Source: an uncultured Prevotellaceae bacterium
Lineage (GTDB): Bacteria > Bacteroidota > Bacteroidia > Bacteroidales > Bacteroidaceae
Assembly (NCBI GenBank): GCA_902775475.1
Contig: CACYME010000025.1
Span: 1 to 53,568, forward strand
Length of the DNA: 53,568 nt
Direction of reading: 5' to 3'
Within the stretch, counting starts at the first letter, position 1, and each line of letters starts with the position of its first letter. Position numbers and translations under genes: made by a program. The notes below the pieces were generated by a model. That model ran no database searches. It worked only from the letters and a program-made list of their open reading frames with translations, and was not told the DNA's origin. This document shows positions 41,459 through 49,515 of this stretch, in pieces.

Positions 41459-44443
41459 ATGGACTTACTATTAGAGACCGGACTGGAGCATCAGGAGAAG
41501 CCCGTGGAGCTTATCGCCAACCTGTTTTTGGAACTCGGCATCGACCGCGAACGCAAGAACTATGAAAACCCCGTGTTCGACTTTGCATCGGAGGATTCGA
41601 CGGCTAAGCTGAAACGCCGTGTTGAGCTTACTCAGAAGATCGAGGGCATCGTTGACTATGCAGGATATGATGCTGTAAGCGACTACCTATCGCTCGACAT
41701 CAAGATGGAGACGGGTACGGGCAAAACGTATGTCTATACTCATGTTATGTACGAACTGTTAAAACGCTACGGCATCAACAAGTTCATTATAATCGTTCCC
41801 ACTCTGCCCATTAAGGCCGGCACAAAGGATTTCATTTCGGATCCATACGTCAGACGGCATTTTCGTGATGACCGCGGCTACAAGACAGATATTGACCTGT
41901 GCGTACTTGAAGCCAGCAAGGGCAAGAAAAAGAAGGGCAAGACCTATTTTCCTGGCGAGGTACGCAAATTTGTTGAGGGAACCCTCCACGACAACAACCG
42001 TATCTATGTTCTGCTTACAAACATGGCTTTGCTCACTTCGGGCAAGGTCCTGAAAAGTTCAAAATACGACAGCGGAGTAGAGGGATTTTACAAACCTTTC
42101 GAGGCCATAGCAGCCACCCATCCTTTTGTGCTAATAGACGAACCACATAAATTCAAGGAAAGCGGCAAGACCTACCAAAGCATTGTTGACAACCTGAAGC
42201 CCCAGTGCATCATACGCTTTGGTGCAACATTCCCAGAGCATAGCGCAGGAAGAGGCCAAAAACCCATAAAGGACTATCATAACCTTCTCTACGACCTGAA
42301 TGCCTATCAGTCGTTCAAGCAAAATCTCATCAAGGGTGTCGCCAAGGAACATGTAGGCTCTGAAGACAGCCAAATTGGCAAGGTGAAACTAACTGAGTTC
42401 GAAGGTGGAAAATCCAACTTTGCCAAGTTCACGCTGACAGACAGCAAAGGAAAGATAAAGAACCACTTCACGCTGTCTGTTGGAGAGTCGCTCAGCCAGA
42501 TTGATGACGCTTTTAATGGAATAACCATAACAGGTATCAGCAAGAAGCACGTTACGCTCTCCAACGGCAAAGACCTCAGCAGGGAGGAATCGTTCTTTAT
42601 AGACTCATACAGTGTGTCATATCAGGAACAAATGATTACACTTGCCCTGAAGAGGCACTTTGAGATTGAAAAAGAAAACTTTGAACGCTCGCCCAAGATC
42701 AGAACCCTTGCTCTGTTCTTTATAGAGGACGTGGACTCTTTTCGTGACCGTGAAGACGAAACGACACCCTGGCTACGTGAGAAGTTTGAAGAATTACTCA
42801 GACAGCGCATTGAGTCTGAGCTGAAGCATCCCCAGTCTGATGAATACCGCGACTACCTCGAAGCTTCACTCAGCAACCTACATGAGTGTGCGGGAGGATA
42901 TTTTGCACGTGATAATCAGGACACAGACCAGAACATCGCAGAAGAGGTGAATGACATTCTTAACGGAAAGAAGCGCCTGCTGCAGTTTAAGAAAGAGAAT
43001 GGCAGCTGGAACACCCGGCGCTTCCTCTTCTCAAAATGGACGCTGAAGGAGGGGTGGGACAACCCCAACGTATTCACCATCTGCAAACTGCGTTCCAGCG
43101 GAAGTGAGATCAGCAAAATGCAGGAAGTAGGCCGCGGACTCCGCTTGCCCGTAGATGTCACAGGGCGGAGGGTGAAAGGCGAGGACTTCATGCTCAACTA
43201 TATAGTCGACAAGTCGGAAGCAAGCTTTGCCAACGAACTCGTGGCAGAGATTAACGGCGAACTTCAGTCCAGCCTGCAGTTTGGAAGATTCTCTCTTGCA
43301 GACTTTAACGAACTTGCCGCGAAACGTAATGTGAATGTCATCATGCTATTGGCTGAAATAAAAGACATGATTGACGTTAATGGCAGCCTAGTCGTTGTAA
43401 AGAAAGAATACATGCTTGAGTTCCTGAACAAGTTCCCAGAACTTCGTCCAACAGATTACAATGCGAACAAGGTTAAAGACAGGAACAAGGAGAAAACAGA
43501 GCCAATAAGAATCCGACAGGAGAAATTTGACGAAATAGCCGAGCTTTGGAAGAAGATAACCACTCGTTACATCCTTTCGTTCCAAGATCAGATCGGCACT
43601 CTCTTAGAGAAAGAACTGCCCGGCCTGCTACTGTTTACTGACGACATTCACGTAACGAGTGAGCGCGTCAAAATAGAGACGCAGGAAACAGGTATGAGCA
43701 TAGCTCAGGATAGAGGCTACGAGATTCCAGTCATAAGCCGTCACATCACATACGGCGAATACCTTCGCCGCTTGAGCAACGCTACCAGTGTACCTATTTC
43801 TATTCTCCATCACGCGACAATGGAGTATGCGAAGACTCATGAGGGTGAAGACACAAGACGATGGTTCAGCGAATATTCACTGAACAAAAATATCCACACG
43901 ATATACGACTGGTTCAAGGATAATCTCATGGGGAAGTTCAAATATACTAAGACCGACTTTATTCCCAGAGATACTAAACTCACATACGACGGAAAGCCGA
44001 ACCAAACTATCAAGGCAGGACTGATTGGAGTGAATATTGACAAAGATATGAGCCCACTAACAACATATCTTTACGATACTGTGGCATACGACTCTCCGCT
44101 GGAGAAGGAAAACATTACCAACGAGGTTGGCATTGCAAAGGTTACTGTTTTTGGCAAAATCCCACGTAGCAGCATTGCCATCCCAACCATTGCAAGCTCG
44201 AGCTATAGCCCCGATTTCATGTATATTGTGGAACGTGAAGACGGAACCAAAGAACTGAACCTTGTCGTTGAGACAAAAGACGTATATAGCGAAAGCGACC
44301 TTCGTCCAGAAGAAACAGTGAAGGTTGCATGTGCTAAAGTCCTTTTCAATTGCATGCAAGAGGCTGGTATCAATGTGCACTATCGCACACAAATAAAGAA
44401 CCAGAAAATGAGCGATTTGATAAGAGATATTATTAAAAATTGA
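41459..44443 (+). CDS. res: type III restriction endonuclease helicase subunit (Res)
   Basis: The ATP-dependent translocase/nuclease partner of Mod. Counting from a GTG six bases upstream (41453), the Walker A METGTGKT is at 85-92, the DEAD-box variant DEPH at 229-232, and the C-terminal nuclease shows SPDF (Asp 921) and VVETKD (Glu 940, Lys 942), a PD-(D/E)xK site. At about 995 residues it is full length with no frameshift. The ATG at 41459 was chosen over the GTG at 41453; both lie just after the mod stop at 41448. There is no Shine-Dalgarno sequence, so translational coupling is likely. Confidence 0.93.
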   Translation: MDLLLETGLEHQEKPVELIANLFLELGIDRERKNYENPVFDFASEDSTAKLKRRVELTQKIEGIVDYAGYDAVSDYLSLDIKMETGTGKTYVYTHVMYELLKRYGINKFIIIVPTLPIKAGTKDFISDPYVRRHFRDDRGYKTDIDLCVLEASKGKKKKGKTYFPGEVRKFVEGTLHDNNRIYVLLTNMALLTSGKVLKSSKYDSGVEGFYKPFEAIAATHPFVLIDEPHKFKESGKTYQSIVDNLKPQCIIRFGATFPEHSAGRGQKPIKDYHNLLYDLNAYQSFKQNLIKGVAKEHVGSEDSQIGKVKLTEFEGGKSNFAKFTLTDSKGKIKNHFTLSVGESLSQIDDAFNGITITGISKKHVTLSNGKDLSREESFFIDSYSVSYQEQMITLALKRHFEIEKENFERSPKIRTLALFFIEDVDSFRDREDETTPWLREKFEELLRQRIESELKHPQSDEYRDYLEASLSNLHECAGGYFARDNQDTDQNIAEEVNDILNGKKRLLQFKKENGSWNTRRFLFSKWTLKEGWDNPNVFTICKLRSSGSEISKMQEVGRGLRLPVDVTGRRVKGEDFMLNYIVDKSEASFANELVAEINGELQSSLQFGRFSLADFNELAAKRNVNVIMLLAEIKDMIDVNGSLVVVKKEYMLEFLNKFPELRPTDYNANKVKDRNKEKTEPIRIRQEKFDEIAELWKKITTRYILSFQDQIGTLLEKELPGLLLFTDDIHVTSERVKIETQETGMSIAQDRGYEIPVISRHITYGEYLRRLSNATSVPISILHHATMEYAKTHEGEDTRRWFSEYSLNKNIHTIYDWFKDNLMGKFKYTKTDFIPRDTKLTYDGKPNQTIKAGLIGVNIDKDMSPLTTYLYDTVAYDSPLEKENITNEVGIAKVTVFGKIPRSSIAIPTIASSSYSPDFMYIVEREDGTKELNLVVETKDVYSESDLRPEETVKVACAKVLFNCMQEAGINVHYRTQIKNQKMSDLIRDIIKN

Positions 44444-44514
44444 AAGCAAAATTGCAGAATTCAAGCAGAGCAGTCTATATTTCCATCGTCTCGTGAAATA
44501 TAACTTATCGCGTG

Positions 44515-44545
44515 CAAAGTTACGAAAAAACGAGGGAAGAACAAA
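44515..44545 (-). promoter_or_regulatory. leftward promoter antisense to the res 3' end
   Basis: On the minus strand TTTG (44545-44542), a 19-bp spacer and TAACTTTG (44522-44515) match the Bacteroidetes consensus. It would transcribe toward the res stop codon 72 bases away. A second TAACTTTG (44606-44599) with the same context CGTAACTTTGC lies 84 bp further back. Confidence 0.5.
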
Positions 44546-44569
44546 ACAAACTCGTTTGTTTTTTCTTCC
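44535..44569 (+). terminator. hairpin downstream of res
   Basis: GGAAGAACAAAACAAAC (44535-44551) pairs with GTTTGTTTTTTCTTCC (44554-44569) with one bulge; the right arm is itself T-rich. It lies about 90 bases after the res stop. Whether it terminates is uncertain. Confidence 0.4.
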
Positions 44570-44976
44570 GAGTGCCAAGTAAGTTCGCCACGTAGTGGCA
44601 AAGTTACGAAAAAAAAAAGGTAAAAACGCGAAACAACACAAAAGCTTTGGCTTTCACTTGCAAAAACACAAAAAAGATAGAGCATTAGTATATGCGCTAA
44701 CATGAAAGAGACAAATGACGCTTGGAACACATACTCATTGTCATAATAAGTGTGGGGGGGTAAACGAGCTACATTTGCGAGAATTTTTTGTACAGATTTA
44801 TTTTGAAAGATATTGACAAAACAGCCATTTTTGGCCTCCATATTTCGAAAATTCTCCAAGAAAAAACTTTTGGACGAAAATAAGCCCGTTTTTTGAGGGT
44901 TTGCTAAACGGTTGATTGTCAGTCGGTTGGTTTGATTTTTGCAAAAAAGGGGCTTCGATGAGAAAAAAAAGTCAAC

Positions 44977-45209
44977 GACTTTTGAAAATTTGGCGTTGAC
45001 TTTTGAAAATTTGGCGTGCTTACAAAAACGCGAAAAGCAGCAAAATTTGAGCAAAAAACGTGCACAAAAGCAGGGTCCGTGTGCAATTCTTCGTCTTTTG
45101 CGGCCCGATTTTTCATCGGGCAACGGCTCCAAAAGGCTCGAAAACGGCCATTTTTCACTCAAAATTGCTTCGCCTCCGTGAACAAAATTTTCTGTGAAAC
45201 ATTTTGACA
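44977..45209 (+). repeat. 233-bp dispersed element, copy 1
   Basis: Aligned by eye without gaps to the reverse complement of 53336-53568, with about 15 mismatches in 233 positions. It starts with GACTTTTGAAAATTTGGCG repeated at a 21-bp period (44977 and 44998), and contains a CCCGAT/ATCGGG hairpin (about 45109-45125) and TGCACA / TGTGCA arms. Two reading frames stay open through both copies, but most substitutions change residues in both, so coding is not supported. Possible identities are a structured RNA, a MITE or an extragenic repeat. Confidence 0.8.
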
Positions 45210-45213
45210 TTTT

Positions 45214-45345
45214 GGAAGACAGCTGAAACAACCTGGACAACTATTTTTTTTGCCTGCGGCGCAACACGCGCTCGCCTCTGCCGCTACCGAAGGGACACAA
45301 GAATGAATCATGAAAAGAGTTGTCCAGGTTGTTCCTGTTGTCTTC
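45214..45345. mobile_element. nested inverted-repeat element carrying the third TGCCTGCGGCGCAACACG copy
   Basis: AACAACCTGGACAACT (45227-45242) is matched perfectly by AGTTGTCCAGGTTGTT (45318-45333), and similarity continues outward to GAAGACA / TGTCTTC. Inside lies TTGCCTGCGGCGCAACACG (45250-45268). The ends suggest a small non-autonomous element; no transposase is present. Confidence 0.55.
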
Positions 45346-45463
45346 TCTTTTTTCGAGACGGGCGTAAAGTGCCGACGGCTCATGACTATGCGTTTTTTTG
45401 CAAAGTTTGTCACTTTGGCCGCAAAGTGGAGGGCGAAATGTAGGGTTTTCCACTTTTTCTTCG

Positions 45464-45471
45464 TAATTTTG
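45464..45471 (+). promoter_or_regulatory. -7 element TAATTTTG for manA
   Basis: TAATTTTG lies 39 bases before the manA ATG at 45511. No clear TTTG occurs at the -33 place. Confidence 0.45.
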
Positions 45472-45510
45472 CACCCGCAAAGACAGTAAAATCGTGAGAC
45501 GACGAAAGAT

Positions 45511-46467
45511 ATGATTTACAAATTCACACCACTGCTGAAGCAGACGCTGTGGGGAGGCGACAGAATCATCCCCTTCAAGAAGCTGGACGCACAAATGGAG
45601 AACGTGGGCGAGAGCTGGGAAATCTCGGGCGTGGAAGGCCACGAGACGGTGGTCTGCGGCGGCCCCGACAACGGGAAGACGCTCAACGAGCTGGTGCGCC
45701 AGCAGAAGGGCGCACTGGTGGGCCAGGAGAACTACGAGCGCTTCGGCGACGAGTTCCCCCTGCTCGTGAAGTTCATCGACGCTCATGAAGACCTCTCCAT
45801 ACAGGTTCACCCCAACGAGGAGGTGGCCCACCGCCACGGCAAGGAGCACGGCAAGACCGAGATGTGGTACGCCCTGCAGCCCCAGCCCGGTGCCCACATC
45901 CTCAGTGGCCTGAAGCGGCAGCTGACGCCGGAGACGTACAAGCAGATGGTGGCCGACGACACCATCACCGAGGCGCTGGCACGCTACGAGGTCAGCGAGG
46001 GCGACGTGTTCTTCATCCCCGCCGGACGCATCCATGCCATTGGCGCCGGAACGATGGTGGTGGAGATTCAGCAGACGAGCGACGTGACCTACCGCATCTA
46101 CGACTACCAGCGGCGCGACAAGAACGGCAACCTGCGCGAGCTGCACACCAGGGAGGCTGCCGAGGCCATCGACTTCAGCGTGCTGCCCGACTACCGCACG
46201 CGCTATGCCCGCAAGCTGAACATGCCTGAGACGGTGGTCAGATGCCCCTACTTCACCACCACCGTCTACGACCTCACCGAGCCGCTGATCATCGACTACG
46301 CCGGCCTCGACTCCTTTATTATTATAATAGGTGTGAAAGGCGAGGGCACTATCTGCGCCGACGGGGAACAGACCACCCTCAGCGCTGGCGAGACGCTGCT
46401 GCTGCCGGCCACCGTGGAGGAGGTGAGGCTGGAGGGAACAGTGAAGTTCCTGGAGACCTACGTCTGA
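45511..46467 (+). CDS. manA: class I mannose-6-phosphate isomerase
   Basis: A cytosolic zinc enzyme that interconverts mannose 6-phosphate and fructose 6-phosphate. The cupin metal site is visible in KFIDAHEDLSIQVHPNEEVAHRHG (QVHP), followed by KTEMWYAL and FIPAGRIHAIGAGT, all family signatures. At 318 residues it is the short class I form common in Bacteroidetes. It begins LLKQTLWGGDRIIPFK, the expected N-terminus. It is monocistronic, with its own promoter and a strong terminator. Confidence 0.95.
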   Translation: MIYKFTPLLKQTLWGGDRIIPFKKLDAQMENVGESWEISGVEGHETVVCGGPDNGKTLNELVRQQKGALVGQENYERFGDEFPLLVKFIDAHEDLSIQVHPNEEVAHRHGKEHGKTEMWYALQPQPGAHILSGLKRQLTPETYKQMVADDTITEALARYEVSEGDVFFIPAGRIHAIGAGTMVVEIQQTSDVTYRIYDYQRRDKNGNLRELHTREAAEAIDFSVLPDYRTRYARKLNMPETVVRCPYFTTTVYDLTEPLIIDYAGLDSFIIIIGVKGEGTICADGEQTTLSAGETLLLPATVEEVRLEGTVKFLETYV

Positions 46468-46471
46468 GCAG

Positions 46472-46510
46472 CCCCCTCCAACCTCCCCCAGTTGGGGAGG
46501 TTGGAGGGGG
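46472..46510 (+). terminator. 17-bp GC-rich hairpin after manA
   Basis: CCCCCTCCAACCTCCCC (46472-46488) pairs perfectly with 46494-46510 across CAGTT. It begins 5 bases after the manA stop. There is no U run; GC-rich CCTCCAACCTCCCC hairpins appear to be a dispersed type in this phylum. Confidence 0.65.
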
Positions 46511-46553
46511 GCCGGGGCGTTCGCCGAAGAAACAGGGCCGTTGGCTGAAAGTT

Positions 46554-46586
46554 TTTGCCCCCCATGAACAGTTTTCACTAACTTTG
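46554..46586 (+). promoter_or_regulatory. promoter of the 139-aa/beta-helix pair
   Basis: TTTG (46554-46557), a 21-bp spacer and TAACTTTG (46579-46586) match the Bacteroidetes consensus, 49 bases before the ATG at 46636. Confidence 0.65.
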
Positions 46587-46635
46587 CAGGTGAAAGAGAG
46601 AGTAACAACGATTATTTCACCAAAGAAGAAAGGAA

Positions 46636-47055
46636 ATGCTTATGAAAAGAGAATGGTTGACAGGCTGCATGCTCGTGGCGACGCTGGCAGCAATGGCCGA
46701 CGACGGCTATCCCTACCTGACGCTGCAAACGACAGCAGGGACGGAGGTAAAGATGGCCGTAGACAAGATGACGATTGCCTTCGTCAACGGCCAGCTCGTG
46801 GCCACTAATTCTGAAGGAAGCCAGCAGATTCCCCTGAAAGACATGAAGATGATGTATTTCTCGGAGACCGCCACCCAGACCGTGGTCACCGCCATCGACG
46901 GTGCCACGGCAACTGACGAGAAGGTGACCGTCTACACCGTAGGCGGACGGCTGATGGGCAGCTTCGACAGCGTGAAGGAGGCCAGGGAGGCGCTCAGACC
47001 GGGCATCTATGTGATGAAGACGAACACGAAAACATTCAAAACGACCATAAAATGA
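46636..47055 (+). CDS. small exported protein with C-terminal tail (139 aa)
   Basis: A signal peptide (about 1-22, ending AAMA) precedes a short beta-rich domain: YLTLQTTAGTEVKMAVDKMTIAFVNGQLVATNSEG, then LKDMKMMYFSE. The last 40 residues, VTVYTVGGRLMGSF...LRPGIYVMKTNTKTFKTTIK, resemble the Por-type C-terminal tails of exported Bacteroidetes proteins. The stop codon overlaps the start of the next gene (ATGA), so translation is probably coupled. The function is unknown; the tight link suggests it works with the beta-helix protein, for example as a surface or assembly partner. Confidence 0.78.
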   Translation: MLMKREWLTGCMLVATLAAMADDGYPYLTLQTTAGTEVKMAVDKMTIAFVNGQLVATNSEGSQQIPLKDMKMMYFSETATQTVVTAIDGATATDEKVTVYTVGGRLMGSFDSVKEAREALRPGIYVMKTNTKTFKTTIK

Positions 47056-48950
47056 AAAAGATAATGACAAGCATGGTGGCCCTGGCGCTGACGATAGCAG
47101 CGCAGGCCCAGACGATGAACGTCGAGGTGGGCAGCGTGACCTACCAGTTCCCCGCTGCCCAGGCCGGCGACATGGTCTACAGCGACGACGGACAGACGCT
47201 GACCATCATGGACAAGGCGTTTGCCACTGCCGATGTGTCGCAAATCTACATCGACAATACGGAAGTGGCCGACAACACCGTCAGCGTCGTCTACAACGGC
47301 ACATCGGCTACGGTGAAGGTGGCTGGCAACGTGGCCCAGTACATCACGCCGACTGTCAGCGGAGCCCACGTGGGCATCGTGCAGGGCGACGTCAGCGACG
47401 AGGTGACCTACACCCTCAGCGGCAGCAGCACCGACGGCGAGTTCTACACCGAGGGCAGCTACAAGTGCACCATCGAGCTCAACGGGCTGACGCTCGGCAA
47501 CCAGACACCCGTCTACAGCGGTGCCGCCATCTACGTGAAGAACGGCAAGCGCATCGATATCAGCGTGAAGAAGGACACCCAGAACACGCTCACCGACTGC
47601 GCCTCGGGCGACCAGAAGGGCTGTCTTTGGGTGAAGGGGCACACCGAGCTGAAGGGCAAGGGCACGCTCAACATCTATGGTAACGCGAAGCATGGCATCA
47701 AGACGGGTGAATACCTGACGATGAAGAACTGCACGGTCAACGTGCTGCAAGCCGTCGGCGACGGCATCAACGCCAGCGAATACTTCCTCATGGAGAGCGG
47801 CGAGCTGAACATCGGCGGCACGGGCGACGACGGTCTGCAGGCCGACATCGACGGCACTGCCTCGACTGGCGAGACCACCGACCACGAGGGTGAGGACTCG
47901 GGCAACGTCTACATCGTGGACGGCACCGTCGGCATCAGCGTCACGGCTGCGGCCTCGAAAGGCATCAAGGCCAGCGGCGACTTGCTCATCAGCGGCGGAA
48001 ACGTCAGCATCACCACCAGCGGGAAGTATGCCTACGACGATGACGACCAGGAATATAAAGGCTGCGCCGGACTGAAGAGCGACGGCAACATGACCCTCAG
48101 CGGCGGAAACATCACGCTGAAGTCGACGGGCTACGCCGGCAAGTGCATCAAGTGCGACAGCATCCTCACCGTGAATGCCACGGCCGTCATCATGGCCACG
48201 GCCACCGGCTCGAGCAGCACCACCTACGGCTCGGCCAAGGCCATCAAGGCTGGCAAGAAGACCGAGGTGGAAGGCAGTCGCGCCAACGGCCCCGGTGGCG
48301 GCGGTGGCGGCGGATGGCCCGGAGGCGGTGGCGGTGGTGGCTGGCCCGGCGGTCACGACGAGGGCAACTACACCTACTCTGGTGGCATCGTCGTCAACGG
48401 TGGAACCATCACGGCCAGCGCCAGCAGCCATGAGGCCATCGAGAGCAAGAACACCATCGAGGTGAACGACGGCTACGTCTATGCCTACAGCAGCGACGAC
48501 GCCATCAACTCGGCCAGCACGTTCACCATCAACGGCGGCTACGTGATGGGCAACTCGACGGGCAACGACGGCCTGGATGCCAACGGCAACTTCAACATCA
48601 AGGGCGGCAACGTCTTCGCCGTGGCCGCATCGCAGCCAGAGGTGGGCATCGATGCCAATACCGAGGGCGGCTACAAGCTCTACATCACGGGCGGCAACGT
48701 GGTGGCCATCGGCGGACTGGAGAACGGCAGCAGCCTCTCGGGCGTCACCAACAAGTCGATGTCGTACACCAAGGGCAGCTGGTACACGCTGAAGAGCGGC
48801 AGCACGGACGTGTTCTCGTTCAAGGTGCCGTCGAACAGCAGGATGGGGTCGTCGATGGTCATCGTCACCGCCGGAACGCCAACGGCCACGAAGCTATCCT
48901 CCGCCCCCAGCGGCAGCACCATCTGGGACGGCTTCGGCATCGTCAACTAA
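47052..48950 (+). CDS. secreted Cthe_2159-like beta-helix carbohydrate-binding protein
   Basis: The signal peptide ends AAQAQ at about 19. From about residue 100 the protein is a right-handed beta-helix of the Cthe_2159 type (PF14262): repeated short strands such as HGIKTGEYLTMKNCTVNV, GDGINASEYFLMESGELNIGG, GDDGLQADID and KGIKASGDLLISGGNVSI. Cthe_2159 proteins bind cellulose and pectin-like acidic polymers with calcium; the Asp-rich turns fit that. Near 415-440 a loop of GGGGGGGWPGG repeats interrupts the helix. The start overlaps the previous stop by 4 bases. It probably sits on the cell surface. No catalytic residues can be assigned. Confidence 0.85.
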   Translation: MKKIMTSMVALALTIAAQAQTMNVEVGSVTYQFPAAQAGDMVYSDDGQTLTIMDKAFATADVSQIYIDNTEVADNTVSVVYNGTSATVKVAGNVAQYITPTVSGAHVGIVQGDVSDEVTYTLSGSSTDGEFYTEGSYKCTIELNGLTLGNQTPVYSGAAIYVKNGKRIDISVKKDTQNTLTDCASGDQKGCLWVKGHTELKGKGTLNIYGNAKHGIKTGEYLTMKNCTVNVLQAVGDGINASEYFLMESGELNIGGTGDDGLQADIDGTASTGETTDHEGEDSGNVYIVDGTVGISVTAAASKGIKASGDLLISGGNVSITTSGKYAYDDDDQEYKGCAGLKSDGNMTLSGGNITLKSTGYAGKCIKCDSILTVNATAVIMATATGSSSTTYGSAKAIKAGKKTEVEGSRANGPGGGGGGGWPGGGGGGGWPGGHDEGNYTYSGGIVVNGGTITASASSHEAIESKNTIEVNDGYVYAYSSDDAINSASTFTINGGYVMGNSTGNDGLDANGNFNIKGGNVFAVAASQPEVGIDANTEGGYKLYITGGNVVAIGGLENGSSLSGVTNKSMSYTKGSWYTLKSGSTDVFSFKVPSNSRMGSSMVIVTAGTPTATKLSSAPSGSTIWDGFGIVN

Positions 48951-48971
48951 GAGGAGTGACAGAGGCATAAA

Positions 48972-49020
48972 AGCATTGCTGCCGCATCAGCATGAATCCA
49001 GCTGATGCGGCAGCAATGCT
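48972..49020. terminator. 20-bp bidirectional intrinsic terminator
   Basis: AGCATTGCTGCCGCATCAGC (48972-48991) pairs perfectly with 49001-49020 across a 9-base loop. On the plus strand ATTTTTG follows; on the minus strand TTTTATG follows. It lies between the convergent beta-helix and ribH genes and can end both. Confidence 0.9.
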
Positions 49021-49038
49021 ATTTTTGTCAATGCGGAA

Positions 49039-49509
49039 TCAGAACTTCGCCATCTTGATGGCCACCACGGCGCACTCGTCGCCCTTGTTGCCCAGACGGC
49101 CACCGGCACGGTCGAGGGCCTGCTGCTTGTCGTTGGTGGTCAGCAGCCCATAGACCACGGGAATGCTGCTCGTGGCGTTCAGGCGGGCGATGCCTGCCGT
49201 GACGCCCTGGCAGATGTAGTCGAAGTGAGGTGTCTCGCCACGGATGACGCTGCCCAGGATGATGACAGCATCGTAGCCGTCGTTGAGCGTCATCTGATGG
49301 GCACCGTAGATGAGCTCAAAGGAGCCGGGAACGGTCTTCACATGGATATTCTCGGGCAGTGCGCCGTGCTTCTCAAGGGTAGAAACGCAACCGTCGAGCA
49401 GAGCCCCGGTGATGTCGGGATTCCACTCGGCGACGACAATGCCGAAAATCATGTTTGAGGCATCAGGAACCCGCGAGGGGTCGTAGTCAGAAAGGTTTCT
49501 GGTAGCCAT
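49039..49509 (-). CDS. ribH: 6,7-dimethyl-8-ribityllumazine synthase
   Basis: The penultimate step of riboflavin synthesis: condenses the ribitylaminopyrimidine with 3,4-dihydroxy-2-butanone 4-phosphate. Family signatures are [10 protein letters not shown] (26-34), [11 protein letters not shown] (60-70), [17 protein letters not shown] with the catalytic His 95, and [22 protein letters not shown]. The length of 156 is normal. It follows the TPR membrane protein gene by 6 bases and is co-transcribed with it, an arrangement common in Bacteroidales. Confidence 0.96.
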   Translation of the reverse strand: MATRNLSDYDPSRVPDASNMIFGIVVAEWNPDITGALLDGCVSTLEKHGALPENIHVKTVPGSFELIYGAHQMTLNDGYDAVIILGSVIRGETPHFDYICQGVTAGIARLNATSSIPVVYGLLTTNDKQQALDRAGGRLGNKGDECAVVAIKMAKF

Positions 49510-49515
49510 AGCGGG

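Larger units (their letters stand above)
44444..45510. other. AT-rich repeat zone between res and manA
   Basis: About 1 kb with no convincing gene. From left to right it holds a leftward promoter (44515-44545), a long imperfect hairpin (44535-44569), a second leftward -7 motif (44599-44606), a G7 run (44754-44760), one copy of a 233-bp inverted dispersed element (44977-45209), a nested inverted-repeat element (about 45214-45345) and the manA promoter. Open frames in the zone lack family features. Confidence 0.6.

Noticed and set aside
44754-44760. G7 run as a phase-variation tract
   Set aside because: It lies in non-coding DNA, is not close to a recognisable promoter, and seven bases is short for such a switch.
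44939-45207. Open frames within the 233-bp element, also present in the second copy
   Set aside because: Two overlapping frames stay open, but the differences between copies change residues in both frames and the start codons do not correspond, so there is no sign of coding selection.
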